Shown here one piece after another: positions 44,001 to 52,600 of a DNA stretch of 64,000 bases. The DNA lies in contig NZ_VFIA01000004.1 in the NCBI RefSeq assembly GCF_014282275.1, forward strand, positions 186,001-250,000. The letters are read 5' to 3'. The notes below the pieces were generated by a model. That model was given only the letters and a program-made list of their open reading frames with translations, did no database searches and was not told where the DNA came from. This DNA comes from Spirosoma utsteinense (GTDB taxonomy: Bacteria > Bacteroidota > Bacteroidia > Cytophagales > Spirosomataceae). Both the position numbers and the translations under genes were made by a program. Positions within the stretch are counted from its first letter, which is position 1, and the number at the start of each line of letters is the position of its first letter.

Positions 44001-44257
44001 CGGCCATGCCATCGCGCGGAGGCCGGGTTGAGATTCACGTTGGTTCGCCGACGGGTAAACTGCTGGCTACGGTCGACATAACAAACCCCGCTGAAACCAA
44101 TGCCGGTACGGGGCGGAAAGGCCCGCTCTGGCAGCTTGTTTCGGCACCGATTGCCAACGCGGGCGGCCTTCAGGACCTGTTCTTTGTGTTTCGCAACGAT
44201 CAGGTAAAAGACAAAAACCTGCTAATTGTCGACTGGATTCAGTTTGCGCGCAAATAA
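41048..44257 (+). CDS. ThuA-like / PQQ sugar dehydrogenase / PKD / cytochrome c / CBM6 fusion
   Basis: A 1069-residue exported multidomain protein. After a short leader, residues 30-185 resemble a shortened ThuA domain (FVQAGGGMGVVNASGFTAYQ, WTKTYDGGPIFYAAAGS) lacking the central part. Residues 195-625 are a glucose/sorbosone-type PQQ dehydrogenase propeller (DGRVLFIERRGNIKLYDP, GLLGMELDPDFGKNHFVYLY, CHSAGNVYFGPDGNLYLSTGD, MGARNPYRIWVD). A PKD domain (ASSFDYDRGDKITYQWESG) follows, then a cytochrome c with one CKACH heme site near 810, and a C-terminal CBM6-like domain (YIGFSDVDLTGISRLELNV). It likely oxidises surface sugars and passes electrons to its heme. Confidence 0.88.
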   Translation: MTMRFRSFVSSVCSVLLVLVLIGWHSRKEDKLLIFLKNSTNQPTANVAAGTLMAFVGQNGIDADTTSNEAYIAEDSLKNYRAVLFLQTSTDVLETWQQNDVERFVQAGGGMGVVNASGFTAYQWPWYNDLMAGGNKPADANRPVFWTKTYDGGPIFYAAAGSITDQTLSKQILEGIKQAMDGPAINYRNAHTMRTPEENRFTATVLDSYMEEPIEMEVMDDGRVLFIERRGNIKLYDPTAKATKVINKLPVHLTGNYEDGLLGMELDPDFGKNHFVYLYYSPVGNKPVQNLSRFRFTGDSLQMASEKVVMQVPVQRETCCHSAGNVYFGPDGNLYLSTGDNTSSKESDGFSPLDERPGRAPFDSQKSSGNTNDLRGKILRVHVEADGTYTIPAGNLFPKDGSKGRPEIYVMGARNPYRIWVDKRGFLYWGDVGPDGGVANERGPKSQDEWNQARKPGNYGWPYFVGDNKAYADFDFASNKVGAIFDPARPVNESPNNTGDKVLPPAQKAMIWYPYDKSTEFPMLGTGSRSAMAGPFYYLGDYKKSDVRLPKYYDNKMFIYEWARNWIKVLSFTEAGDLRQIESFLPTTFISKPIDMKFGRDGAMYVLAYGANYFARNPDSQLVRIEYSEGNRRPVAKITASKTVGAAPLTATLSAASSFDYDRGDKITYQWESGTGQKSNAVAPTFTYAKPGVYRPKLTVIDAEGQRSTTELEMKVGNETPQVDIVLRGNRSFYFDKTPMAYTVTVRDKEDGSLNKGILPKQVKFSIDYLAEGKDLALLTSNSQNLGDVGARYIQGKTLVANSDCKACHAMNVKSIGPSWIDVSKRYSPAAESAVPMLAKKVVTGGNGNWGKNMMSAHPQHTEAETGEMVRYILSLTGDATQRLPLVGSYTPRPPANATEEGSYVISASYADKGNPITGSLTGRKLIVLRNPKVQAESYAQSANVDRKHQDGSNQSWVGDIKDGSYIGFSDVDLTGISRLELNVAAMPSRGGRVEIHVGSPTGKLLATVDITNPAETNAGTGRKGPLWQLVSAPIANAGGLQDLFFVFRNDQVKDKNLLIVDWIQFARK

Positions 44258-44268
44258 GGCAGTTAGTT

Positions 44269-44310
44269 AGCCCTCACCGGCAGTGACAGTGACCGTTGCC
44301 GGTGAGGGCT
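44269..44310. terminator. Bidirectional hairpin terminator
   Basis: AGCCCTCACCGGCA and TGCCGGTGAGGGCT form a 14-bp stem with a 14-base loop between two convergent genes, touching the stop of the 44311 gene. Confidence 0.75.
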
Positions 44311-44973
44311 TCAGGCTTTTGCCAGGTTGACAATGTCTTTCACTTCCAGAATCGGTTTCTCATAACCGACTCTAACCGAGTTGATCATTGCAAGGGCCAG
44401 CTCGCGCAGGGTTGAGAATCCCGCCGGATAGATCGCCCGGCCAAGGGGGTACAGCCAGGAGATGTACTTGTAATAAACCAGTGTGTTTTTCAGACCTTCG
44501 GTCGGTTTCATGAAGCCCGGCCGGAACATATACGCTTTTTTGAAGGGCAGGCGCATCAGCGCATTTTCCGTCGCGCCCTTCACGCGCGCCCACATGCTGT
44601 TACCCTTTTCGGTGCTGTCGGTAGCTGCGCCGGAGATGTAGCCGAACGTCATGTCGGGGTTAAGCTTCGACAGGGTTTGGGCAACGTACAGTGTCAGGTC
44701 GTAGGTGAGTCGCCGGTATTCGGGTTCTTTCATGCCTACTGATGATACGCCCAGGCAAAAAAAGCAGGCATTATATCCGCTCAACTGACTTTCGATGGAG
44801 GTCAGGTTCATAAAGTCAGCCTGGATGATCTCGCGCAGTTTCGGGTGCGAAACGCCACCGGGTTTTCGGTTGATAACCAGCACCTGCTCAACATCGGGAT
44901 GTTGCAGACACTCGTGCAGGACGCCTTCACCAACCATGCCGGTGGCACCTGTAATAATTGCGTTGATTTTCAT
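44311..44973 (-). CDS. NAD(P)-binding atypical SDR / epimerase-like protein
   Basis: A 220-residue Rossmann protein: MKINAIITGATGMVGEGVLH has the NAD(P)-binding G-x-x-G-x-x-G loop, VEQVLVINRKP ends strand 2, and GYNACFFCLGVSSVGMKEPE and MTFGYISGAATDSTEKGNSM follow the pattern of NAD(P)H-binding (NmrA/HSCARG-like) proteins. YMFRPGFMKP and YPAGFSTLRELALAMINSV are later blocks. The classical SDR Tyr-x-x-x-Lys is not obvious, so activity is uncertain. Cytosolic, single gene, convergent with the large fusion gene. Confidence 0.82.
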   Translation of the reverse strand: MKINAIITGATGMVGEGVLHECLQHPDVEQVLVINRKPGGVSHPKLREIIQADFMNLTSIESQLSGYNACFFCLGVSSVGMKEPEYRRLTYDLTLYVAQTLSKLNPDMTFGYISGAATDSTEKGNSMWARVKGATENALMRLPFKKAYMFRPGFMKPTEGLKNTLVYYKYISWLYPLGRAIYPAGFSTLRELALAMINSVRVGYEKPILEVKDIVNLAKA

Positions 44974-45102
44974 GAATAAGCGGGTTAGTCAAAAAAGAGA
45001 TGCAGGCCGATCGTTATCCGATATTCGTACTGGATTGGATAAATTTACCGGCTCAACGGTCAGTATCCAAATCACTCGTTACGCCTTAAACGCCCCTACT
45101 GC

Positions 45103-46464
45103 ATGCGATTCATTTATTTTCTTTTTCTCCTTGGGCTGACTTCATCGGGTTTCGCCCAGGAACTGGTCAGCAACCGCCAGCGCGATATTGTATTTCGGGC
45201 TGTCAACGTGATTCCGATGGATCGGGAGCGCGTGATCGAAAATCAGACCGTTGTCGTGCGTAATGGTAAAATTGCCGCTATTGGTGATGTCGGCCGTGTG
45301 ACCGTCAGTAAGGATGCGCTGGTCATTGACGCGGCCGGTAAATACCTGACGCCGGGCTGGGCCGAAATACACGCCCACGTCCCGCCCATCGACGACATTG
45401 AGCCGATGAAAGAGGTGCTGACACTGTACCTGGCGAACGGCATCACAACGATTCGCGGGATGCTGGGCCACCCGAAACACCTCGAACTCCGTAGCAAAAT
45501 AAACAGCGGTGAAATTCTGGGACCTCATTTCTACGCAACGGGCCCGTCGTTCAACGGGCAGACGGTGAAAACGGCTGCGCGGGGTGCCGAGATGGTGCGT
45601 GAGCAGAAAGCTGCGGGCTACGATTTCCTGAAACTGCATCCCGGCCTGACCAACGAAACGTTTCCGGCCATTGCCCGAACGGCGCAGGAGGTTGGTATTC
45701 CGTTTGTAGGGCATGTCTCGTTCAATGTGGGTGTCTGGCGTGCGATCGATGCACACTATTCCACGATCGACCATCTGGATGGATTTATCGAAGCCATCAC
45801 GCCGGGTAGCGACACCCTGGCCGAGCCCGAAACGGGCCTGTTCGGGTCGTGGATCGGTTACCGCGCCGACCCCGCGCTGATTCCGAAGCTGGTAAAAGCG
45901 CTCAGCGACAACAAAATCCGGGTGGTGCCTACCCAGGCGCTGGCTGAGCGCTGGCTGTCGCCCCTGCCTGCCGGGGCCTTTACCGACGATCCGGAGATGA
46001 AATACATGAAGCCGAAGGATGTCCAGAACTGGGTAAACGCGAAAAACACGTATATGGGCAATCCGAACTTCTCGAAAGAACACGCCGAAAAGCTGGTGCA
46101 GATACGCCGGAAGCTGATCTACGAATGCCAGAAGAACGGCGTCGAGCTTCTGCTGGGCTCCGATGCGCCCCAGATATTCAATGTACCGGGCTTTTCAATT
46201 CACCACGAAATGAAATACATGGTCGACGCGGGACTCACACCATATGAAACACTGCGGACGGGTACGGTCAACGTAGCGGCTTACCTGAAGAAGGCTGATT
46301 CGGGCATTGTCAAAGCGGGAAATGTGTCGGATCTGGTGCTGCTGAGTGGTAACCCGTTGAAAGACATCGGCCAAACCCGGAATATCGAAGGCGTGATGAT
46401 CGGTACGAACTGGCTTTCGAAAGCTTATATTCAGCAGGAACTGAAGAAACTGGAGAAGAACTAA
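45103..46464 (+). CDS. Exported metal-dependent amidohydrolase
   Basis: A 453-residue amidohydrolase with a signal peptide (RFIYFLFLLGLTSSGFAQ). The N-terminal sheet is AVNVIPMDRERVIENQTVVV. Metal and catalytic blocks: YLTPGWAEIHAHVPPI (H-x-H), FLKLHPGLTNETF (carbamylated-Lys position), IPFVGHVSFNVGVW, IDHLDGFIEAI and ELLLGSDAPQIFNVPG (metal Asp). It closes with LVLLSGNPLKDI. This is the imidazolonepropionase-like/prolidase subgroup of periplasmic amidohydrolases; the substrate is unknown. It is a relative of the C-terminal half of the fusion protein at 18454. Confidence 0.9.
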   Translation: MRFIYFLFLLGLTSSGFAQELVSNRQRDIVFRAVNVIPMDRERVIENQTVVVRNGKIAAIGDVGRVTVSKDALVIDAAGKYLTPGWAEIHAHVPPIDDIEPMKEVLTLYLANGITTIRGMLGHPKHLELRSKINSGEILGPHFYATGPSFNGQTVKTAARGAEMVREQKAAGYDFLKLHPGLTNETFPAIARTAQEVGIPFVGHVSFNVGVWRAIDAHYSTIDHLDGFIEAITPGSDTLAEPETGLFGSWIGYRADPALIPKLVKALSDNKIRVVPTQALAERWLSPLPAGAFTDDPEMKYMKPKDVQNWVNAKNTYMGNPNFSKEHAEKLVQIRRKLIYECQKNGVELLLGSDAPQIFNVPGFSIHHEMKYMVDAGLTPYETLRTGTVNVAAYLKKADSGIVKAGNVSDLVLLSGNPLKDIGQTRNIEGVMIGTNWLSKAYIQQELKKLEKN

Positions 46465-46562
46465 CCGCTGGTGTGGCTAAGCTGGCGCGTCGGCGCGAGG
46501 TTGGATAAAGAACACGTATCTTCGCGGCCATTCACGAACACGTAGCAGCCGTAGACAAATAA

Positions 46563-46772
46563 ATGGAGGCAAAAGACAGTAACGGAACAACACTCGCCGA
46601 AGGCGATTCCGTAAAACTTACCAAAGATTTGAAAGTAAAGGGCTCATCGGCCACGCTGAAGCGGGGAACGGTGGTTAAGAATATCCGACTCACCGACGAT
46701 GCAGAGGAAATTGAAGGCCGTGTCGACCGGACAGTGATGGTCCTGAAGACCATGTATTTGCAAAAAGTGTAA
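46563..46772 (+). CDS. PhnA-domain (YjdM-like) protein
   Basis: A 69-residue protein equal to the C-terminal PhnA domain: VKDSNG-type start (KDSNGTTLAEGDSVKLTKDL), VKGSSATLKRGTVVKNIRLT, EEIEGRVDRTVMVLKTMYLQ. The zinc-ribbon part present in E. coli YjdM is absent; domain-only versions are common in Bacteroidota. Despite the old name, no phosphonate role is proven. A terminator follows at 46783-46815. Confidence 0.88.
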   Translation: MEAKDSNGTTLAEGDSVKLTKDLKVKGSSATLKRGTVVKNIRLTDDAEEIEGRVDRTVMVLKTMYLQKV

Positions 46773-46782
46773 CGTGACGTTC

Positions 46783-46815
46783 AACTTCGCCAAAGTTCTA
46801 AACTTTGGCGAAGTT
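46783..46815. terminator. Hairpin after the PhnA gene
   Basis: AACTTCGCCAAAGTT and AACTTTGGCGAAGTT form a perfect 15-bp stem with a 3-base loop, 11 bases after the stop. Confidence 0.75.
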
Positions 46816-46875
46816 AAGAAGCTGTTCGAGTTAGCCCGTAGGGCTTACATAGCGCAGCGTCGGTGCCCATTACGG

Positions 46876-47355
46876 TTATTTACCGAAGAGCCCGTCCCAG
46901 AACCCTTTCGCTTTCTCTTTCGCTACCTCCAGCTGAACGGCGGCCTCGGCTTTCAGCTCTTCCAGTTTCACCTGTGCGGCTTCGAGCTGCTCGGTGGCTT
47001 CGGCTTTCAGGTCGTCGAACTTGTCTTCGGCTACGTCTGCGAGTTGATCGGCTTTGGCGGTTGCGGCCGCAAAGGTCGTTTCAGCCTGGGCCTGTAAGTG
47101 GGTCATGGTCTCTGCGGTGGCGGCTTTGGCTGCTTCGAACTGCTCGGTTGCCTGAACTTTCAGGCCCTCGATGTCAATGTCTTTGCCCACTTCCTGCGCT
47201 TTAGCGATGAGCTGGTCTTTGAACTCATCGAGTTGCGTTATGGCTGCGTTAAGCTGCGTACTTGCCTCCGTTTTGAAAGCTTCGAACTTCTCCGATGTGG
47301 CGCTTTTGGTGCTTTCTACCTGCTCGGTGGCTATTGTCTTCTTATTTTCTTCCAT
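46876..47355 (-). CDS. LEA/apolipoprotein-like amphipathic helical protein
   Basis: A 159-residue, highly charged protein made almost wholly of Ala/Glu/Lys-rich helix with repeating blocks (KFEAFKTEASTQLNAAITQL, QATEQFEAAKAATAETMTHL, KADQLADVAEDKFDDLKAEA, TEQLEAAQVKLEELKAEAAV). The spacing of T-E-x-(F/L)-E-A-A hints at 11-residue repeats, as in group 3 LEA proteins and apolipoproteins. There is no signal peptide or Cys. It ends KGFWDGLFGK, an amphipathic tail that could touch a membrane. Proposed role: desiccation or stress protectant; this is inference from composition. Confidence 0.75.
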   Translation of the reverse strand: MEENKKTIATEQVESTKSATSEKFEAFKTEASTQLNAAITQLDEFKDQLIAKAQEVGKDIDIEGLKVQATEQFEAAKAATAETMTHLQAQAETTFAAATAKADQLADVAEDKFDDLKAEATEQLEAAQVKLEELKAEAAVQLEVAKEKAKGFWDGLFGK

Positions 47356-47673
47356 GTCCGTGTTTGTGCAATTCTGATGGTGCGCTAAAATTGATCAGAA
47401 ACCTCTGCAATAGCAAACAAGCCTCTTGTAATCAGCCTGCCTGATCCAAAGGGTTAATTATGTCCGTTACCGAACAGGGATTGTCCGGGGATGGACACCA
47501 ATGGAGATATTTTGTTTGGCAGAAGGCTGAAAATGAAGGCGTTGAGTAGTTGGCCTGCCGATTGCTCTCTTTATGATAGGGGCCGTTATCTGGAGCCGTG
47601 CACAAAATAAGTCACGCCATGCAACCTTCCGGTCGGCCTTATCATCTTTACCCAAAAATCAAACCAACTCTTT
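47356..47673. other. Intergenic segment between divergent genes
   Basis: A 318-base gap between divergent genes. It should hold both promoters, but I could not place a full -33/-7 pair. A 29-codon frame from 47460 has no support. Nothing else is seen. Confidence 0.4.
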
Positions 47674-48744
47674 ATGAAACGCTACCAGTTTCTACTGACC
47701 CTATTGAGTGCAGGCCTATACTCGCTAACCACCATCGCCGGAAACGTACCCGACCGTAAAGGCGCTGGCAGCGACGATACACCGTATCAAGTCAAAACGT
47801 TTTCGGGTACTATCAACGCCGTGCGGGCCGAAACATCGGGCGGTAGCCTGACGGTCGAAGGTGGCACCGACCGCAACGCCAAAGTTGAAATGTATGTCCG
47901 GGCCAATAACTCACGAGACAACTTAGACAAGCAAGAAATTGAGGAGCGGCTTAGAGAGTATGATATCACTATCGTCAGGGAGGGAAGCACTATCGTGGCT
48001 ACCGCCAAACGGCGGGGAAGCAACAACGACTGGAAGCGGTCGGTGAGTATCAGTTTCAAGTTTTATACCCCCCGCGCCGTCTCTACCGACCTGCGGACCT
48101 CGGGTGGCAGCATCACGCTGAACGAACTATCCGGCAAACAGCGGTTCCGGACCAGTGGCGGAAGCCTGAACCTGACCGATGTAGACGGTGATATTAACGG
48201 CCAGACATCGGGCGGCAGCATCCACCTCGACCGCTGCAAGAGCAAAGACCGGATGGACCTGCAAACCTCGGGGGGCAGTATCGAAGCAAAAGAGTCGTCG
48301 GGCAGCATGCGGCTGCATACGTCGGGCGGCAGCATCCGGCTTACCGATCTGAGAGGTGACATCGACGCGCAGACCAGTGGCGGTAGTGTTCAGGGCAGCG
48401 ACATTACGGGCGACATTAAAGCGGGTACATCGGGTGGGTCGGTGCGGCTGGCCAATATTTCGGGCAGCGTAGAAGCCAACACCAGCGCGGGAAGCGTTGA
48501 CGTAAGTATCGTAAAACTAGGCGAGTATGTCCGGCTGAGTACCAGCGTTGGCAGCGTCCGGGTGAAAATGCCGCTCGACAAAGGTATGGACCTCAACCTG
48601 AGCGGCAACCGGGTTACCATACCGACATCCCTGTCTAAATTCGACGGCGACATTGAGAAAGACCGCGTTCGTGGCCGACTCAACGGGGGTGGTATTGCGG
48701 TGAACATTTCGGCCAGTAACGGCAGCGTTTACGTGAACCAGTAA
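47674..48744 (+). CDS. DUF4097-type repeat protein, exported
   Basis: A 356-residue protein with a signal peptide (FLLTLLSAGLYSLTTIAGN). From about residue 40 it consists of short beta-strand repeats with the motif TSGGS(I/L/V), about nine copies (AETSGGSLTV, RTSGGSITLN, QTSGGSIHLD, HTSGGSIRLT, QTSGGSVQGS, GTSGGSVRLA and relatives). This forms a right-handed beta-helix-like DUF4097 domain. In related proteins the domain occurs in putative adhesins and in anti-sigma contexts. The repeats are near identical in DNA as well, so copy number could change by recombination. Likely at the cell surface or periplasm. Confidence 0.85.
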   Translation: MKRYQFLLTLLSAGLYSLTTIAGNVPDRKGAGSDDTPYQVKTFSGTINAVRAETSGGSLTVEGGTDRNAKVEMYVRANNSRDNLDKQEIEERLREYDITIVREGSTIVATAKRRGSNNDWKRSVSISFKFYTPRAVSTDLRTSGGSITLNELSGKQRFRTSGGSLNLTDVDGDINGQTSGGSIHLDRCKSKDRMDLQTSGGSIEAKESSGSMRLHTSGGSIRLTDLRGDIDAQTSGGSVQGSDITGDIKAGTSGGSVRLANISGSVEANTSAGSVDVSIVKLGEYVRLSTSVGSVRVKMPLDKGMDLNLSGNRVTIPTSLSKFDGDIEKDRVRGRLNGGGIAVNISASNGSVYVNQ

Positions 48745-48833
48745 CCTGTTTCGATTGTCTGCAATAGGGTGACTACTGAACAATGGGGCTTGCTCTGTTC
48801 TTCAGTAGTCATTGTTGTTTAGACCGTTTTCGT

Positions 48834-49175
48834 ATGACGTTTGACCGCCAGTTACTCATCAGCCTGGGCCTGACACTCATCAGCAGTGTGCTAATCCTTG
48901 TTTGTATCAAGATCGCTTCCAGTATTCACCTTCCTTATTTCGTAACGCCTGCGCTGGCGGCTGGACTGGGTTTTCTGGAGCCGCGCCGGGGCTGGCTGCT
49001 GGCGGTGGTGCAGGCGGCCATCATCTGGCTCGGCTATATGATCTTCGTGCCAACCGCAACCGATACGGCCGACGCTGATGTCGAAGCCTTTGGTCTGTAT
49101 GGGTCCATGATCCTGACCTTTGCCGGTAGCTTTATCGGTGGGCTGCTCAAGCGCGGACTGGACAAGGGTAAGTAG
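48834..49175 (+). CDS. Small integral membrane protein
   Basis: The ATG at 48834 (MTFDRQLLISLGLTLISS) is preferred over 48783; 113 residues. Three or four hydrophobic segments fill the protein: LLISLGLTLISSVLILVCI, PYFVTPALAAGLGFLE, WLLAVVQAAIIWLGYMIF and GSMILTFAGSFIGGLLKR. No family recognised. The positive C-terminus suggests it faces the cytosol. It is followed after 37 bases by another small gene. Confidence 0.7.
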   Translation: MTFDRQLLISLGLTLISSVLILVCIKIASSIHLPYFVTPALAAGLGFLEPRRGWLLAVVQAAIIWLGYMIFVPTATDTADADVEAFGLYGSMILTFAGSFIGGLLKRGLDKGK

Positions 49176-49212
49176 CGCCATAAAAAACTTCGGTTAGCCT
49201 GACACGGTTATC

Positions 49213-49503
49213 ATGGGTAAACCAGAATCTATGGAGTCTCTCGTATTTCACCTCGATGCCGACAAGGCAGATCAAAACCTCATCGATAGCATCAAAGCCT
49301 ATTTCGGTACCCGCCGGGTTCAGATCACGGTCATGCCCGACGAACCAACGGACGATGTAATCGATCCTGACAAGGACGATGAGGCCGATGAGCCGGATTA
49401 TGCGCTTCCCTACGACGAGATTGCCCGAATTACGACTGCCCTGCAACGTAATGAACCAATCGACGTTATGGCTGAAATGAAGAAATTTATGGGCGATAAA
49501 TAG
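49213..49503 (+). CDS. Small hypothetical protein, acidic
   Basis: A 96-residue protein. The start may be the ATG at 49213 or the Met at 49231 (MESLVFHLDADKADQN). SIKAYFGTRRVQITVMPDEP is a strand-helix unit and the middle is Asp/Glu-rich (DVIDPDKDDEADEPD). The C-terminus (RNEPIDVMAEMKKFMGDK) resembles the toxin-binding end of small antitoxins, but no toxin gene follows, so this is only a likeness. Confidence 0.6.
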   Translation: MGKPESMESLVFHLDADKADQNLIDSIKAYFGTRRVQITVMPDEPTDDVIDPDKDDEADEPDYALPYDEIARITTALQRNEPIDVMAEMKKFMGDK

Positions 49504-49600
49504 CCTCTATTCTATCCGTTGCCGGCCGGGTCTACAGAGCGGCAGACCGTACCTAAGCCTGTTTCTTCGTACCTTTAGGTATTGATTAAGCCTGGCCCTT

Positions 49601-52600
49601 ATGTTTCGCCTGACACCCAAATTGCCTTTCTCCACCCTGGTGCCCAGTTTTGAGGGCGACCTGTATTTTGATGAATCGCCTGAGCACACGGCGCAACGAA
49701 TCCTCTACGCCACCGATGCTTCCGTTTATCAGGAAATGCCCGTTGCGGTGGCTATACCAAAGTCGGTGGCCGATATCAAGCGGCTGCTGCGATTCGCCAA
49801 ACAGCATACCCAACTCGGGGTTCCGGTTGGGCTGATTCCACGGGCCGCCGGGACATCGCTGGCCGGGCAGGTCGTGGGTAACGGGATCGTCGTCGATATC
49901 TCGAAACACTTCGGTCAGATCCTGGAAGTCAATGCGCAGGAGCGGTGGGTACGGGTGCAGCCGGGCGTCATTCGCGACGACCTGAATGCGTTCCTGAAGC
50001 CGCACGGCCTGCTGTTCGGCCCCGAAACATCTACCGCCAGCCGGGCCATGATCGGGGGTATGATCGGCAATAATTCCTGCGGCTTGCACTCCATCATCTG
50101 GGGAACCACCCGCGACCATCTGCTGGAGGTTAGAGCCGTGCTCAGCGACGGTGCCGAGGTAACGTTCGGCGCGCTTACCCGCCCGGAGTTCGACGCTAAA
50201 TGCCGGGGCGAAAACGTGGCCAGTCCTCTCGAACAGCAACTGTATGTTCAATTTCGTGACTGGCTCTCTACCGAAACCACGCAGCAGCACATTCGCGCCG
50301 GTTACCCCAAACCAACCGTAACCCGCCGGAATACAGGGTATGCACTGGATGCGATGGTAGGTTTTTGGGAGGAAGGAGGAAAGGAGGAAAGGGAGGAAGG
50401 AGGAGAGGGAGGAAGGAGAGAAGGAGGAAAGGAGGAAGCCCCTGCCCTCAACGCTCCCTTTCCTCCTTCCTCCCTTTCCTCCCTCCTCCCTTCCTCCCTT
50501 TCCTCCTTCCTCCCTCCTTCCCAATTCAACTTCGCCAAACTCATTGCCGGGTCGGAAGGGACGCTTTGCTTCATCACCGAAGCCAAACTGAATCTGCTGC
50601 CGCTGCCACCCGCCGAAACGGCTCTGGTATGCGCTCATTTCGATACGATTCGACAGTCGCTCGAAGCCAACCTGGTAGCGCTCGATCATGGGTGTGCGGC
50701 ATCGGAACTGGTCGATGATTACATTCTGCAACTGACCAAGACCAACATCGAACAGGCCAAAAACCGTCATTTCGTGGAGGGCGATCCCAAAGCGATTCTG
50801 ATGGTCGAATTCTTTAGTGCTACCCGGGCTGAGGTTACGGCCCGGGCCAGCGCCTTTGTGGCCGATCTACAGGGCAGGTTGCTGGGGTATGCTTACCCAA
50901 CCCTGTACGACGACGATACCAAGAAGCCGTGGGCATTGCGTAAGGCGGGGTTGAGTATCATGTATAACATTCCCGGCGATGAGAAACCGGCCAACGTCAT
51001 CGAAGATACGGCCGTCGACGTGCGCGACCTGCCCGACTACATCGATGAACTCGATCGTATGGCCTGGGAAAACCATGGGTTGAAACTCGAATACTCCGCC
51101 CATGCCGGGGCGGGCGAAATTCACGTGCTGCCGCTCATCAACCTGAAATCATCGGCTGGCCGAACGACGTTTCGTAACCTGTTGATGGATACCGCGCAGT
51201 TAGTGAAAAAGTACGGCGGCTCGCTGTCGGGGGAGCATGGAGATGGGCGGCTGCGGGGCGAATGTATTGCGTTCATGCTCGGACCTGAAAACTACCAGCT
51301 TTGCAAGGACGTAAAGGCCCTCTGGGACCCGCAGAATCTATTCAACCCTGGTAAGGTCGTCGATACGCCCCCCATGAACGAATCGCTGCGGTCGGAGGCC
51401 GATGTCGTGATAGCGCCACCCAAAACGATATTCGATTTTTCGGCCGTGGGCGGTATCCTCGAAGCCGCCGAAAAATGCTCCGGCTCGGGCGACTGCCGGA
51501 AGACCGAAATCTCGGGCGGGACGATGTGCCCAAGCTACATGGCCACCCGGCGCGAACGCGACACTACCCGTGCGCGGGCCAACATCCTGCGGCATTTTTA
51601 CAGCAACAAATCCCGGCCCACCAGCCATGACTACGAAACGGTAAAAGACGTGCTGGATCTGTGTCTGTCGTGCAAGGCCTGCACGTCGGAATGCCCGAGC
51701 AGTGTGGATATGACGCGCATGAAAGCGGAGTTCACGCAGCAGCAGTACCGCGAGAACGGGGTGCCCCTGCGGGCGCGGCTGGTGGGTAATTTTACCCGGC
51801 TTATGTCGCTGGCGAGTCTGACCCCCTGGGCCTATAATGCCATTTACAGTACCCCTGCGCTACGCCGTGCGGCCAACCGGGCCGTTGGTTTTCACCCCGA
51901 CCGGACCATGCCCGAACTGGCCCCGACAACACTGCGCAAGTGGTGGTGGGAACATAAAAAGGAAGAAAATGAGCGAATCGAGCGGGAACGACGCAAGCAC
52001 AATGCCCTCTCGACACAAGCCGAAACGGCAAATGCACCAACGGGCAGCGTATTGATTTTTGCCGATGAATTTACGAATTATAACGATGTTGAAGTTGGGC
52101 AGAAAGCTATTCAGCTGATGCAGCGGTTAGGCTATTCCGTCACGATGCCCAACCACGTCGAAAGCGGTCGTACATACCTGTCGAAGGGCCTGGTAGACGA
52201 TGCCCGGCAGATCGCGATCCGGAATGTAACACTGCTGAAAGATATCGTCACGGACGACGCCCCACTGGTCGGTCTTGAGCCGTCGGCCATTCTGACGTTT
52301 CGCGACGAATACCCGGCCCTGGTTCCGGCTGAGCTAAAAGCCGATGCACAGCGCATTGCCAAAAACACGTTTCTGTTCGAAGAATGGCTTGCCCGCGAAG
52401 CCAGCGCCAACCGAATCGACAGGAAGCTGTTTACGACCCGGACGCGTCAGGTGGTGGTTCATGGCCATTGCCACCAGAAGGCCTTATCGTCGATGGAGCC
52501 GGTCAAAACAGTGTTATCGCTGCCCGAAAATTATACCGTAACGCTGATTCCGTCGGGCTGCTGCGGCATGGCCGGATCGTTCGGGTATGAAGCCGAGCAT

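Noticed and set aside
49213-49503. Toxin-antitoxin pair
   Set aside because: The small protein has an antitoxin-like C-terminus but the next gene is the large oxidoreductase and no toxin-sized gene is adjacent.
49586-50770. Long open frame (394 codons) on the minus strand inside the D-lactate-dehydrogenase-like gene
   Set aside because: It is the antisense of a well-supported gene, and the stop-free purine/pyrimidine insert lengthens it. Its translation shows no coherent domain.
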